Below are positions 1-14,639 of a stretch of 64,000 bases of DNA, in pieces; position 1 is the stretch's first letter, and the number at the start of each line of letters is the position of its first letter. The translations under genes were made by a program, and so were the position numbers. The notes under the pieces were generated by a model. The model ran no database searches. It was not told the origin of the DNA and worked only from the letters and a program-made list of their open reading frames with translations. The stretch comes from Silurus meridionalis (taxonomy: Eukaryota; Chordata; Actinopteri; Siluriformes; Siluridae), in assembly GCF_014805685.1 (NCBI RefSeq), contig NC_060885.1:5662132-5726131 (forward strand), written 5' to 3'.

Positions 1-686
1 ATTTCTAAATCACAGTTTGGACTCCGGTTGAAAGCGAGAACTGTGCGGAATATCCGGTTTAACTTTGTGAAGAATAATTACCTATTCCAGAGACACGTTA
101 TACACAAAGTAATGGTGTAATTGAATTAAAAGCGCAACACTCTCAGCATCGTCGGTGTAAGTGCTGCAGGGACGCCAGTAATGAGCTAAAAATGGCTTTG
201 TGTTTCACCCCCATGGGGAATTTGGCTGTGATGAATAATTACTGCTTTAATTGTTGAATGTTAATTATACACAGTGTTATTATCTCAAATTAGATCTTAA
301 TTTGTGTCGGATTACAATTCAGTGTGAAATGGGCCTGTTTTAAGATCATTCAGCATATCTGGATTTATGGAGTCATCAGAGCAGTTTTCTTAATGTTGCA
401 TTTTTCTTAGTATAAATAAGTTGATCAAGGTCACTGACATCTAATGAGATCATCATCCCGGGTTGCCAGTTTTCATTCTTTTAAGCCCAAGGCTAAAAAA
501 ATCTACTGCACCAACACTGAATTGGATCAACTTTCAATATATCTATCTGCATGGACACACTATTCTAGACTCATAACTGAAATTTCAGCTGTTTAGTTTG
601 TATTATTCCACAGCATTATTGAATTCTTGATTGTTCAGAAAGTGTTTTTCAATGGTTTCAATAGTAAGAACAGGCATAAGTTTATA
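1..686. other. Unique AT-rich intergenic or intronic sequence
   Basis: No convincing ORF, tandem repeat or transposon end is visible. Composition is ordinary AT-rich vertebrate DNA. No function can be assigned from sequence alone. Confidence 0.5.
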
Positions 687-1194
687 TCCACTGATCAGGC
701 ATAACATTATGACCACCTGCCTTATATTGTGTTAATCCCCTTTTACTACCAAAACAGCACTGACCCATCTAATATTTACAGCAGTAACGTCTTCAACAGT
801 TTGAGTTACAGGAGCTCATCTGTTGCATTGGACCGCACGGTCCAACCTTTGCTTCACCACGTGCATCATGACCCTGTCTCTGGTTTACCACCGTTCCTTC
901 CTTGGACCACCTTTGATAGATACTGACCACTGCAGAACGGGAACAGCCCAAAAGAGCTGCAGTTTTGGAGATGCTCTGATCCAGTCGTCTAGCCGCCACG
1001 ATTTGATGCTGGCCAAACTCGCTCAAATCCACATGCTTGCACATTTTTCCTGCTTCTTAAGCATTAACTTTGAGGACAAAATGTTCACTTTCTGCCTAAT
1101 ATATCCTACACACTAACAGGTGCTATGATGAACAGATAATCAGTGCTCTTCAATCACCGGTCATAATCTTATAATGTTATACCTGATCGGTGTA
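687..1194 (-). mobile_element. Internally deleted Tc1-like transposon with transposase N-terminal remnant
   Basis: The ends are an imperfect inverted pair: left TGATCAGGCATAACATTATG, right ATAATGTTATACCTGATCGG. Both abut TA, the Tc1/mariner target site (685-686 and 1195-1196). Read on the minus strand, 1044 to about 860 encodes a helix-turn-helix stretch including ARRLDQSISKTAALLGCSRS and VVSIYQRWSKEGTVV, typical of the Tc1-like transposase DNA-binding domain. The catalytic DDE domain is missing, so this 508-bp copy is a non-autonomous, dead derivative. A sister copy is at 41979-42345. Confidence 0.85.
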
Positions 1195-2690
1195 TAATGA
1201 ACAGATTAACATGATATAGTGAAGTTTTCTGTGAGGATTTGGTTTTTTATTATAGAAGTCTCCATTATTGGTGCTTCCGGGTTTTTTTCCGGGTTTGAGT
1301 ACAGAATTATTATTAAATTCAGTATAAAAAAAACTAGCGAGGCTGCTACATATTGGATGTTTCCCAGTGTAGCTACAACTGGATAGAAATTCCATGTGTC
1401 CATACTTTAATATACAAAGCGTAAATATATTGCTGTAGTATAAATGGAATAAAACACATTGGATGGCTGATAACAACTGACTATTTTTTCTCTATAACAG
1501 AAAGGCCTTAAGTAAAAGTCCTTATACATATCTATACTTCAGAGCTCGGTGTAAACACCAACACAGTGTGTAAGACAAAGGTTGAGTTGTTGCACTCTAA
1601 TGATGCCCCCATGAGCTGTAATTTTCTTTTTTTTAGTCCATATCAAGCTGTCTTTTCTGTTATATTTAATCTTCGGCAGTCCACTCAGCCTATGCGATTG
1701 ATCTTATACCCTCACACAGACACACTCACACTGCGCACACGGTGTGCGAGACTGACCGACATCTTCACATTTACACAACTACACTCACGCTACGCCACTA
1801 GCCTGATAGATAAGTAATGCCCTCTGGCTAGACAATCCTTGCACCCACGTCTTCTCTGTTTCCATCCTTACAGCATGATTGCAGGAAATTAGCAGACCTT
1901 TCGTACAGAAAGCTCTCCACCAGTGAGGAGGTTCAGAAAGTGCCGGGTAAAGGCGAAGGCTTCAGTAATTGCCGCCTGCCCTGGGAGAAGGCATCAAGGC
2001 CGCAGAGCTGAACATCCCCTAATTATTGAGGAGCACGCTACCAAGGCGGGATGCTAATCAGTCTCCCAGAGACCAGGGCCTCTGTGTGGTTAGCACAGAT
2101 TTACGCTCTTCCCCTCCCTCTCTCTATCCCCTCACTTCCACTTTTATTAAGGAAGATATTTCATATGGAAAAAGAGGAAAAAAAGGCATCTCCAGACAAC
2201 TGTTAAAGCGCAAAGGTTCGAGCTTGAAAGAGAAGAGTGAGAACATTCCTCGGCTATTCCACGGAGATCTCGGAAAAAAAAAAAACAGAGTGGAAGAATG
2301 TGAAACAAAACATCAAAGAGACATAAAGGAAGAAAAAAATACAGAGAAAATCGTGTTAAATATTTAGTATACTTTCCCAACAGGTGGTCAGCAGTGAAGC
2401 ACAAAGAAATGCTTTAATTAAACTGAATTATAAATGAAACTGTGTACTTATGTAAATAACATTTGTCTGCTTAATTAGAAAAGAAAACGGATCCATAATT
2501 TGTGCTAAATAAAGGTGTAAATAAACGACAATTAGATTCATTTTAAAATCAAGAGCTTTTTTGTACAAGCTTTAATTTTGCAAAGAATATTTATAAGGTA
2601 ACATTTCCTGGGATTAATATGTTGGAAAAGAGTTATCAGTAGAAAAAATGAAAAATTAGAAAAAAAATTTAAAACTATTAACAGTCAAAA
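1195..2690. other. Unique sequence between repeats
   Basis: No gene is supported. About 1820-2130 has more balanced base composition than its surroundings and no repeat signature, so it is a weak candidate regulatory block. The rest is AT-rich with A/T homopolymers. Confidence 0.35.
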
Positions 2691-2694
2691 ACAG

Positions 2695-2696
<2 letters not shown>

Positions 2697-2781
<85 letters not shown>
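2697..2781. repeat. (TTA)n trinucleotide microsatellite
   Basis: Nearly pure TTA repeat of about 28 units with one internal ATA interruption. The poly-isoleucine ORF on the opposite strand is a translation artefact of it. Confidence 0.95.
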
Positions 2782-4673
<1,892 letters not shown>

Positions 4674-5140
4674 ATGTGGTTCTTTTCCAAACTATTGCAC
4701 AAACTTGGAAGCACACTTGTCACTTGTCTTTGGATGCAGTAGAACATAAAAGTTTTCTTTCACCTGAACTAGGAGACCCAAACCTGATCCAGTATTATGA
4801 TTCCCCCTGTGCACAAAGTCAGCTCCATGAAGATATGCTTTACATGGTTTGGAGTGGAAGATCTTCTGCTATAGAGCTCTCAAACTATTGAACACCTTTG
4901 GGATGAATTTGAACACTGACTGCATCTCAGGTCTCCTCAACTCTCCAACATCAATCCCTGACTTTACTAACACTCTTGTGGCAGAATGATCATAAATCTC
5001 CACAAGCACACTCCAAAATCTAGTGGAAAATCTTCCCAGAAGAGTGAAGGTAAGAGCAAATGGGGACTAAATGTTGAATGGGATGTCCAAAAAACTTATA
5101 TGAACCTTATGGTCAGATGTCCACAAAAAGGTTTTGTCCA
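4674..5140 (+). mobile_element. Tc1-like transposase 3' half relic
   Basis: This belongs to a family recurring at 6.9, 13.4, 16.5, 27.5, 58.7, 60.7 and 63.9 kb. Shared landmarks include ATGTGGTTCTT near the start, AGGAGACCCAAACCTGATCC, AATCTAGTGGAA and a terminal GTCCACAAA. Translated piecewise it resembles the C-terminal DDE part of Tc1-like transposases (HLWDE-like and SLPRR-like stretches), broken by stops and frameshifts. The sharp TA-flanked terminus seen in the 13.4-kb copy is not intact here. Confidence 0.75.
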
Positions 5141-5610
5141 TGTTGTATATTGTATATAGATTCTATAGTACAGTTGCATCATATTATCATATATTACTGT
5201 TCATAAGTAACTTAGCAGTAGAATTATTGTATTTCCACTAATAAATAACTACTAATTAATTAAGTATATTTGTAGCAGTTGCTAGTATGAATTTTAATTA
5301 ATTACTACTGATTCATTTTTTTATCTCATTCATTAATATGGAATAAGCCTTACTTTCCTCCTGAAGATCTACTACCTAACATACAGCATTCGATTACCCC
5401 AGTGTTAAAAAAACAAGGGTTTGGATGGTGTTTGTTTTAAAGCAAATTAGAAAGCTGGGATTTCCTTGTCAATTAAAAAAAAATTTAAAGAATGAATGAA
5501 TTAATATTGTAAATAAATACATTAAACATTTCCGTAACTAATAATGAGTCAGCATTCGTGACAAATTTAATAACACTTTTATTCTTGACAATGATATTTC
5601 TTATTTATGC
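5141..5610. other. Unique AT-rich sequence
   Basis: No recognisable feature beyond A/T-rich simple stretches. Confidence 0.35.
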
Positions 5611-5736
5611 TATTGAGCAGCTGAGAGTTAACAGCCTTGTTTAAGAGCCCAGCAGTGGCAGCTTGTTGGTGCTGGGAATTAAACTTAGCTTTCCGAGCAG
5701 ACGTTTAAAGTCTTGCTCACAAAGCTACCAATTCCA
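5611..5736 (-). repeat. tRNA-derived SINE relic
   Basis: On the minus strand a tRNA-like head (GGTAGCTTTGTGAGCAAGAC, then a B-box-like TTTAATTCCC) is followed by the body CAAGCTGCCACTGCTGGG. The same body occurs in the SINE at 47111-47290. The copy is old and lacks clear target duplications. Confidence 0.6.
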
Positions 5737-6946
5737 AGCTAATGGCAAATGAAAAGAAAATCCTACAGGAAGTGCTATTATGTGTTTCAACCCAGCCAGA
5801 AAAATCAGTGTTGCTTAAACTGCTAAAAAAAAAAAAAAAGCACTGAATGGTCCGTTCATCCGATTACAGCCCACACATCGATCCTTGTGAGTGTTGAGCA
5901 AAGCTGACAGAGGCAATAAACGCACTGGACACATTACGTATCAACTCTCTTGAATACTTCTTCAGCAATAAATGTTTTCCCATCGATTTTCTTATTTGTT
6001 TAACAAACCGTCCGCACAAAGCGCTCCGTTGACAGAATATTAAGAGCAAACCCGAACCCGTTTGACTCGAAAAAAATAAACCGACAGCAAGCGCTATTAG
6101 ATTAGCATCTCCCAACAACCCAAAAACGACGATCGAATAAAAGAAACGAACAAGACGCACTGCTAAACGAATTTTCACCCCGGTGCAGGCAGGACACACT
6201 CCGACTGATGTACGCCTGTAAAATCGTTACTACTAAAATTAACCAGATGTTGAAGAAACGATATTTATTATCTCATGATCAAATCCTCCAGAGCAGATCG
6301 CACCCCTGTCCTCCTCTCCTCCTTTCCACCTCTTCTGTGACACACACTTGTCTAAATAGTCATTTATTTGAGCAACTTAAAGGCCGCATTTAAAATACAT
6401 GAAAGTCCATGAACCATGTTTAATGTATAAAGTTAAATAAGTGCTTATTAAAGTATTCCAGATAAAATGAGAGGTTAAAACATGTGGAGGAATTTTTTTT
6501 TTTTCACAGAGGGTCATTTGCAGAGCCTTTTATACCCCTATTATTTTATTCATTGAGTCTCACATGAAATATCTTTCACATCACATTTTCCTCTTACACT
6601 GGCCATCTAGGAGGAGCCCGAAAAGCCTGCCTTCTGAGTGTTAATAATGTCTGCACCACCAAATTATAATTACACTTTAGCACATCTGTCATAAGGAGCA
6701 ACCGATCGTACATTTAAGGTATTGGCAGGCGTAATTTTATCATTTTTAATCTTTTAAAGAAAAAGCAAAAAAGTGGAGAAATTATTATCTTCTCTTTTAT
6801 TAGATTAAAAGTAATTAGAAGTTATATTCAGCCACTTTTTAAAAAAATAATGATAAATGTTATTTACTTCATCAGTTCTTATTAAAAAACATGGTAACTT
6901 TTTAATAAAATTAAGTAATCAGCATTTTATATTGTACACATTATAT
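5737..6946. other. Unique sequence, partly enhancer-like
   Basis: 5860-6200 is balanced in composition with many CpGs and no repeat signature. 6590-6760 is similarly complex. Both could be constrained non-coding DNA, but that is inference. The minus-strand ORF at 5864-6199 (111 codons) has no recognisable motif and is probably chance. Confidence 0.3.
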
Positions 6947-7410
6947 AGGCAAAGGTTTGTAGACACCTTACCATTAGTTTGGTACTGTACCATTCCTCAT
7001 TTAGTCCCAATTTCCTGGTATAACTAAACTTTTGACTAGATTTTGTAGTGTACTTGTGGAGATTTGTGTTCGTTCTGTCACAAGGGTGTTTGTAAAGTCA
7101 GGTACTGATTTAGGTGAGATGTGTAATCCTGGGGTGCAGTCAGTGTTCACATTAGTCCTAAAGGTGTTGGAGGTCTATAAAAGGCCACTCAAGATCTTCC
7201 ACTCCAACCCATGTAAAGCAAATCTTTGTGCACAGGGGCCTTTTATGCTGGAAAAGTTTTTAGTCTTATAGTTTAAGTGAAGGGAATTATATTCTACTAC
7301 ATCCAGAGGTATTCTATACAACTATGTGCCTTTATCTTTGTTGTAAAAGCTTGTGAAAGGACCACATACAGCTGGAAAAATCAGGTGTCCCAATACTTTT
7401 GTTCATATTT
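6947..7410 (-). mobile_element. Tc1-like transposase relic, reverse orientation
   Basis: Same family as 4674-5140, inverted. It starts with GGCAAAGGTTTGTAGACACC and ends near TGTCCCAATACTTTTGTTCA, both matching the terminal sequence of the family. The middle carries the reverse complement of the family's CTGCACCCCAGG motif. No ORF survives beyond 79 codons. Confidence 0.75.
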
Positions 7411-9208
7411 GCAGTATTAGTCAATTGTCAGCTATAAAACAAAATGAAAACTAAAGTATTAGTAAATAACATAAAAAATTTTATAAAAACATGAATTGAA
7501 CTTAAAAATGATGACAGTTAACTAAACTCTTGCTTTTGAGTCTGTTGGTGTAAATATTGGAACCCATTATTCAGCTTTATTTACACATTTTGCAAGTTAA
7601 CCATCAAAAACGAGCAACAACACTGTTTAAGGATCAAATCCTTAAACCCATCCTTAACGTCTACAGTGTTAAACTGGATATACCCATTAGGCGGTTGGTC
7701 TTTGTCCTCCCAGGTTTAATAATACATCCATATTCATGAGCAGTGACATTCACAGATTGCATACAGCCTTTTTTAAACAAAAAGGTCTACATAATCCAGG
7801 ACTCAAAAGTTTTTGAAAATATATTTAAACGTGTATTTAATGGAACTTCTCAATGTCCGTATTTTTTTAATATATTTTTACTAAATATGTTTCAACTTGA
7901 TTTTCTCAAAGTTTTGCTATTATTATTATGCTATTGGTAACTGAAATAAGAACAATATTCAATAATCTGAGCAATATTTAAAGCACGTCAAAACATCTCC
8001 AGGATCTAACAAAGTGCAATCAACTACACTGTGAAGCATCAAAAGGTCATCACAGATGCCACGGTTTCCAAAAGTTGTTTCTACATTGATGAACTTGATT
8101 GGAGGCGAAGAAAAAACCAAAAAAAACCAAACGAAACTTGAACTTTTTAAACTTTAAATAAATTTGAGTTGATACTTTCCTGAAGCAGACTTCGCAGCTG
8201 TACTTTGACTTTTAGCGCTATTTTTATTTAGACAAATAAATGTTGCACTTTTTTATCCGATAAAGCATTCGGACCACGTTCTGATTATCTGTAATAATTG
8301 TGTAGTCTCTTCTCAGTCTTTTCACAACCCAAAATATTCCATCAATCTCTCATTGATTCGCTTTCTTTCTTCGGCATGTGTTTTGGCATGTGTCACACGT
8401 GATTCATAATTTATAGCTCGCTTTTTTGTAATGTGAATAGTCTAGATGCACACAAATCAGGACCTTCAGCCTTTTGCAGGGCAGAAATAGAATCCCAAAC
8501 TACTTTTTTTTTCCCTGTGTGGGAAGAAAATTGGCACAGGAGAGATCCGGCTTGCGAGGTACGCAGGATGAGGAGCCACGTTAGCAGAGGAAATGACAAA
8601 GTTCCACATGAGACAAACACAATTTGGTGATCATGAATAATTGAGAGACATGGGAGGGGTTTGAGAGGAGAAGACACTTTCCAGTCGTAAATCCTCAATG
8701 ATGTTTTGACATTCTAAGTAACTAAGTTGGACAGATTGGACACAATATGTGCTGAATGCTAGCGGCTTTATTTGACCAGATAATGTATTGCAATGTGAGT
8801 GTAATAGAGGAGCAAGTGTTTGTGCTTTTTGGTGATTTACATAAGGTGTGCATTTTTTGAATTTGTTCGAAGATGCACCATGAACCCGCAAGGAAACCAG
8901 TGATATATTGCCTTATTGCCGAATACTTGATTCTGATTGGACAGCTGCTCTAATGCACAGGTAATTTCAGTCCATTTCATCAGCGTTCGAAATAAACGCC
9001 TACATTTCCTAATGAACTTACTGAGATAAATAGATTGTTTTGCTTGTTGTTTAACTTATATGTGGAATACGGTGATTTTACGGCTTGAGGCCCGAGATTA
9101 ATTTGCCAAAATCGAGAAGACAACGTTCAAAAATTAAATATGATGAAATGCGGCACAATGAATTAACACAGATTTTACACAGTTTTATTATTAGTAGGGA
9201 CACAACAC

Positions 9209-9213
<5 letters not shown>
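7411..9213. other. Unique sequence with one complex block
   Basis: 8270-8680 is the most balanced part and could be regulatory; no splice-flanked ORF is seen in it. A short repeat motif TTCTGATTGG at 8931 is shared with 33252 and 62973 and may be a MITE fragment. Confidence 0.3.

Positions 9214-9254
<41 letters not shown>
9214..9254. repeat. (CA)n microsatellite
   Basis: Uninterrupted CA/TG dinucleotide run of about 20 units. It generates poly-Thr-His and poly-Cys-Val ORFs on the two strands that are not genes. Confidence 0.95.
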
Positions 9255-9257
<3 letters not shown>

Positions 9258-9947
9258 TTTTCCCTTTCTTACTCTGGAAATCAATCTAAAATTTTAGATC
9301 TAATGACCCATATATAAAATATCTAACAAAAATGTATTTTGTGTATAAAATGTATTTTTATCCATTCAGTCAGTTTTGCACTGTAAACATGTTCATTAAA
9401 ATTGTATAAGAAACACCGAGACCAAAATTTATATGAATTCTTGGCTCTGATTGGAAAGTAGTTCTGGCTGCAACATGAATGATAGATTAATATTAATGCT
9501 CTGACTGCAAAGCGATATTGTTTGTATGGGGGACGCTGCATAATCATAAAGTTTTTAAACCAAATTTTTTTGTTTAGATGTAAAATGAAGCATTGATTTT
9601 CAGATAATGGCAACTTTCTGCATTTTAATTATTTTATTAATTAAAAAAAACACTATATTTCGGAGTAATATATTGAGTTATTACTAATAAGGCATCGAAT
9701 TCTCTGGCTGATGATTTTCCCGATGTTTTTGAGACACACAAGATATATTGTAGCTCACATTAATTCGATTAAGTACAATATATCCATAAAAATGAATTGA
9801 AGATTGACTGTAAATTCACTTCTGTTTGCTTAAATAGAAGTTTATTGGATATTTAAATTGGAAAAAAAAATCCCACATGTGTAAATGTTAATGTTGCCTG
9901 TCTACAATGGAAATAAATCAGGGACATATTGTGTTATCTATGATAAA
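9255..9947. other. Unique AT-rich sequence
   Basis: No gene, tandem repeat or transposon end is recognised. The 96-codon minus-strand ORF here shows no domain. Confidence 0.35.
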
Positions 9948-10242
9948 AGGCTGAGAAGGCTGAGGAAAGTCCTCCAGAGAGACTATGATGAGTCTCCTGA
10001 GCAGCTGCATCACTGCATGGTTTGAGAGCTGCACTTCTCGGATGTCTCGCAAGACTCTATAGTGAATAGTCAGGAGATCATCAGATCATGGAATCTTTAT
10101 TCTCTTCATCATGGACATTTACATCACATGCCAGCTGATTACTTACACACACCTTAACACACACTTTTCACCCTCATGCTGTCTGGAAAAGATACCAAGG
10201 CATTCAAGCCTCACAACCAGACTGAACCATTTGACTCCTTGA

Positions 10243-10296
<54 letters not shown>

Positions 10297-10590
10297 GGAT
10301 AAATAACTGCTGCTCAACCTCCAAATGTTCACATGTAAAGTTATTATTATATGGTCACATGAACAATTTATTTGCACTGAAACATTTACTGTACTGGTCT
10401 TGTGTTTTTTTTTTTTTGCACTAAATGTTATTTGCGCCTGTGCACGTTATATAAAGTTCTAGTAAGTTTTGAGTTGTAATTTCGTGTAACAATTGAGTCC
10501 TGGAGGAAGACTGACATTTCACAATTCCCTGATTACTGTATAAACTGTATGATGTCTGAATTGACAATCAAAGCCACTTGACACTTGGCT
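9948..10590 (+). mobile_element. L2/CR1-type LINE 3' end relic
   Basis: The first 200 bp translate piecewise to the extreme C-terminus of an L2/CR1-like ORF2. Examples are a CMVWELHF-like stretch and, near 10175-10215, PHAVWKRYQGIQASQPD, which matches the family pattern LPSGKRYRSI..SQ. A degenerate 3' UTR rich in TTTGCACT follows. A (CA)n run sits inside it at 10248-10294. Stops and frameshifts show a dead, 5'-truncated copy. Confidence 0.6.
10248..10294. repeat. (CA)n microsatellite
   Basis: About 23 CA units embedded in the LINE 3' region. Confidence 0.95.
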
Positions 10591-11458
10591 AAACTAAACT
10601 TAACCTGCATTCTCTTCTCCTTTTATTCAATATCAGAGGAGGTTTGTTTGCAGAGAGGATAAACATTGAATCTTCGAACAAAAAGCTTTATACCAAAAAA
10701 AGATTTCAGGCTAATATACTAAAATATCATTTAGTATATATTATGTATAACTTGCTTTTTGAATGGTTTATTTTTAGAGTTGAAATGAAATCATTACCAA
10801 ATTTTATAATGGCTTTCTTGACACGTTGAAGGAAAAACACGTGTGTGACATTTAAAACACTTGTGGCGATCATTATCCCCCTCTGAGAACATGAGGTTCT
10901 GCTAGAATGAATCTAGATGGCAGTAAAGCGATGTATCATAGACGTGAGTGAGAAGGTTCGGCTCTCACTCTGACCATCGTGGAAACTTCAGAGCAGCTTG
11001 TGTCCATCATGGAAATACAAAATTACTCAGCATACATGCAATCCATGGAGAGAGAAGAATGAATTTGATTGACAGCTAATTAAATAATTTCAGTGACTTT
11101 AAAGCACAATCCAATCTCTCATCGTTTCATCAGACTCTTCGCTCACTTGTGTTTTTTTTAGTCCAATCTCAACGACAGTGAAAAACATAGAAATACACAT
11201 CACTTAATAGGAACAACTTTCTGACAAAGCCAGATATAGCAAATAATCTGATCTAAAAACAATTTTCAATATGATATTTTTGTATTTGTTGTTTATATCG
11301 TCTTTATTACAATATCTAATGCACTTACACAAAATCATTGTTTATTGAAATATTTTGTGATGATTTCAGGGATTTTTCGATCGAGTGCAGCATTAGAGGA
11401 CCTAAACACTCAGAACAGAGTTGATTCATGCATTTTACTTTGAATTTGTTTGTTTACT
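10591..11458. other. Unique sequence
   Basis: 10850-11180 is moderately complex and repeat-free. No coding support is seen. Confidence 0.35.
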
Positions 11459-11556
11459 AAATTTATTTATTTATTTATTTATTTATTTATTTGCCACCCC
11501 TACCATCTTTGATTAGAAAACATTATATCATATAAAATATCCTATAATTAAAATAC

Positions 11557-11619
<63 letters not shown>
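11459..11619. repeat. (ATTT)n and (TA)n microsatellites
   Basis: ATTT tetranucleotide run at 11459-11492, a 66-bp spacer, then about 29 TA units at 11561-11619 followed by a T-run. Confidence 0.95.
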
Positions 11620-11627
<8 letters not shown>

Positions 11628-11763
11628 TTTAATTATGTAACAATTATAAATTTATAAATCTACAGTGCATGAACACTTTGGTCAAATAAAGTTTGTGTGT
11701 TTATTATTATACAATAAACAGATCTGTTCATCACATCATGTTCAGTGTCTCATGAAATATTCA

Positions 11764-12232
11764 ATTTTATTTTATTTTGTTTAATTTAATTTAGTTTAGT
11801 TTAGTTTAGTTTAGTTTTGTTTTGTTTTGTTTTGTTTTGTTTAATTTAATTTAATTTAATTTAATTTAGTTTAATTTAATTTAATTTAATTTAATTTAAT
11901 TTAATTTAATTTAATTTTGTTTAGTTTATTTTTATTTTATTTCATTTTATTTCATTTTATTTTGTTTAGTTTAGTTTAATTTAATTTAATTTCATTTCAT
12001 TTCATTTTGTTTAGTTTAGTTTAGTTTTATTTCATTTTTTTAATTTAATTTAATTTAATTTAATTTAATTTAATTTAATTTAATTTAATTTAATTTAATT
12101 TAATTTAATTTAATTTAATTTTGTTTAGTTTAGTTTAGTTTAGTTTTATTTCATTTCATTTCATCTCATTTCGTTTTGTTTAATTTAATTTAATTTAATT
12201 TAATTTAATTTAATTTAATTTAATTTATTTTT
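11764..12232. repeat. Mosaic pentanucleotide satellite block (TTTAA/TTTAG/TTTTG/TTTCA)
   Basis: About 470 bp built almost wholly from 5-bp units TTTAA, TTTAG, TTTTG, TTTAT and TTTCA. They are arranged in homogeneous sub-runs, for example TTTAA for about 80 bp at 12040-12120. It is strongly strand-asymmetric: T-rich on plus, with very few C. There is no coding potential. Confidence 0.95.
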
Positions 12233-13243
12233 TACTTGTAGGATGTCCTTATGACCAATAGGTGTCAATGTTAACCATCTAACCATCAGCACTGTCTCGA
12301 TCTCATACACGCCTCACGCACATTGACTTCACTTTAGTTTTACTCTTATTACTCACATATCACAATATACAGATATAATAATGCAATAATATTTGTTACA
12401 GAGCTTCAGTAGATGTGCAACTTTTTTCTTTCCCTCTACAATCACTGCTGTATGATGTAACTTTCTCTCATGGGTTAATGTGTCCTGTTTTCTCTGCTTG
12501 ATCATCTAATGTTATGTGTAATCATGTTAGTATTAATCTTGATCTTGTTCAGTCCAGTATTGCTGTGCAGTACATGTGAAAAAAAGTGTACTTTTAGTTT
12601 AAAAACAAATTCCTTGTATATATCAGATATACAGATTTTGATATAAATTCTTGTTATTCCACATGATGGAGTGGTTTAATTATGAATTTATTGCATGTTA
12701 CACATATAAACCCATAATCTCATAAAAAAATCTAATCTAATCCCATGATACTTGACTAATCTTACATTAACAGAGTAGATCTTAGTTACACCATTAATGA
12801 ATCTTTGGTCATCGTGTTTTAGGCGTCTTTATTAAGTGTTTTAACTCTGGATACAATGCACAAGTTTTGGTACTGACTAATTAACAAAATAAGGGATTCA
12901 TTTAATCTATATAAAACGTCATTGTTTTTATTTTAACAGCTCAAACAGATTTTCTACGGGTACAATTGTTTAGTAGGAAATGTTTACGTCGGATTTTTCA
13001 AAGGAGACTGCAGTGTCAGCATTTTGTAACAGTCCCGAGTTAAAGTGGCATCCTTGATTTTTTTCTAACACAAAAATGTGTGCTTTCGGAAATCTTTTTG
13101 AACAAGAAAGAGGAAAAGGAGACTGGTGAGGGAACGACTATTTATAACTGCTGTAACAAGTGTGAACTTGTGTCTTGAAACGTATCGTTGCTAATTAGAA
13201 AATAAAACAAATTCTTGACATGAAGAATAAGGAGAATGAGAAA
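12233..13243. other. Unique AT-rich sequence
   Basis: No gene or transposon end recognised. Confidence 0.35.
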
Positions 13244-13297
13244 AGAAGAAGAAGAAGAAGAAGAAGAAGAAGAAGAAGAAGAAGAAGAAGAAGAAGA
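13244..13297. repeat. (GAA)n trinucleotide microsatellite
   Basis: About 18 GAA units; the poly-leucine ORF on the minus strand is an artefact. The purine run is triplex-prone in principle. Confidence 0.95.
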
Positions 13298-13383
13298 GCA
13301 CATGACACAATGGCTAGATGTTTTCCAATGTAATCATTAGTCATTTCCATATACACAGTAATGCAATATATTAACCCATCATA

Positions 13384-13883
13384 CACTATATGGACAAAAG
13401 TATTAGGACACCTGACTTTTCCAGCCATATGTGGTTCTTTCTCAAACTGTTACACAAACTTGGAGGTACACAATTATCTTTACATTTTCCTTTCACTTGA
13501 TCTATAAGATCCAAACCTGATCCAGCGTGATGATGCCCCTGTGCACAAAGACAAGCTTTATTAAGATATGCTTCACATGGGCTGGAGTGGAAGATCTCCT
13601 GCAATAGAGCTCTGATCTCAACCCTTTTTAAACATCTTTGGAATGAATGTGATTGCTGACTGCACCCCAGGTCTCCTCACCTCACCTACATCAGTATCTG
13701 ACTTTGCTGACTGGCTGAATGATCAAAAATATTCACAAACACACTCCATAATATAGTGGAACATCTTCCCAGAAGAGTGGAGGATATTATAAGAGTGTAT
13801 GGGGACTAATTGTGGATTGGCATTTTGAAAAAGCAAATAGGAATCTTATGGTCAGGTGTCCACACACTTTTGCTGATAAAGTG
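13384..13883 (+). mobile_element. Tc1-like element with both ends and TA target duplication
   Basis: Best-bounded copy of the family. The left end CACTATATGGACAAAAGT is inverted at the right as ACTTTTGCTGATAAAGTG. Each end is flanked by TA (13382-13383 and 13884-13885). The 500-bp interior keeps only the 3' transposase half (CACCCCAGG, GGAACATCTTCCC), with stops. It is therefore an internally deleted, non-autonomous copy that would need transposase supplied from elsewhere. Confidence 0.88.
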
Positions 13884-14023
13884 TATGTGCTTAAATATGT
13901 ATGTGAAGAAAAATTATTATAATAGATTAACTTATTAGGGATGCTGTTGTGTATAAATTTCAGAAAAGGATGTGACCTTTTTTTTAGTACTTTAGGATTC
14001 ATGGCACTTTTCTCAGGATAGAT

Positions 14024-14028
<5 letters not shown>

Positions 14029-14074
<46 letters not shown>
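14029..14074. repeat. (TC)n microsatellite
   Basis: About 23 TC units followed by a short imperfect extension. Confidence 0.95.
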
Positions 14075-14077
<3 letters not shown>

Positions 14078-14500
14078 CTCTCTCTGGCAGTTAGGTAGGA
14101 AGAACTCAGCGAGACAGTCAGTGAGACAACCAGTGGGTCCTGAATCTCTCAGGATGAAAGAGTCAGTGTGAGGACTCGTCTCAATCCGGGGCCCTCCAGG
14201 AGGCGAGCGTCACGGTGCGATGAGAGAGCTGTCGGGGGGCTCGGTGATGTGAGCTCCATTTAAACGTGTGCTTCAGGAGGAGAACGCAGCTCACACAGCC
14301 ACCACGCTTTCGCCTTTGGAGACAAAAGGCATGCAAATATTTGCCTGCTGCACTCGGGGGCCAGAGAAGCATATTCAAAATGTCAAGGCGCTTATTTCGT
14401 GGAGCAGACGCTCACCTGCTCACCCCCGAACTGCAGGAGGACGTCTTTCTGTCTTTCTTTCCACACTGGATTTCATTCACAGTCCACACAATCTCGTCTT
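14075..14500. other. Complex unique block, candidate regulatory element
   Basis: GC-balanced sequence with no repeat signature. It contains an octamer-like ATGCAAAT at 14333 and AT-rich homeodomain-like cores. Overlapping ORFs in several frames (82-106 codons) lack domains and splice support. Conservation is unknown. Confidence 0.3.
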
Positions 14501-14639
14501 CAGTGCAAGTGCATGAGCATTTTATTATTTACACGATTTAGTAACGGTTATGGAACAATCACAAAATTAATAAGTGGGAAATATGGGATCAAACGTGACA
14601 ATGAAGAAGTAGCACTGTTTTATAACCCAGGTCAAACCC

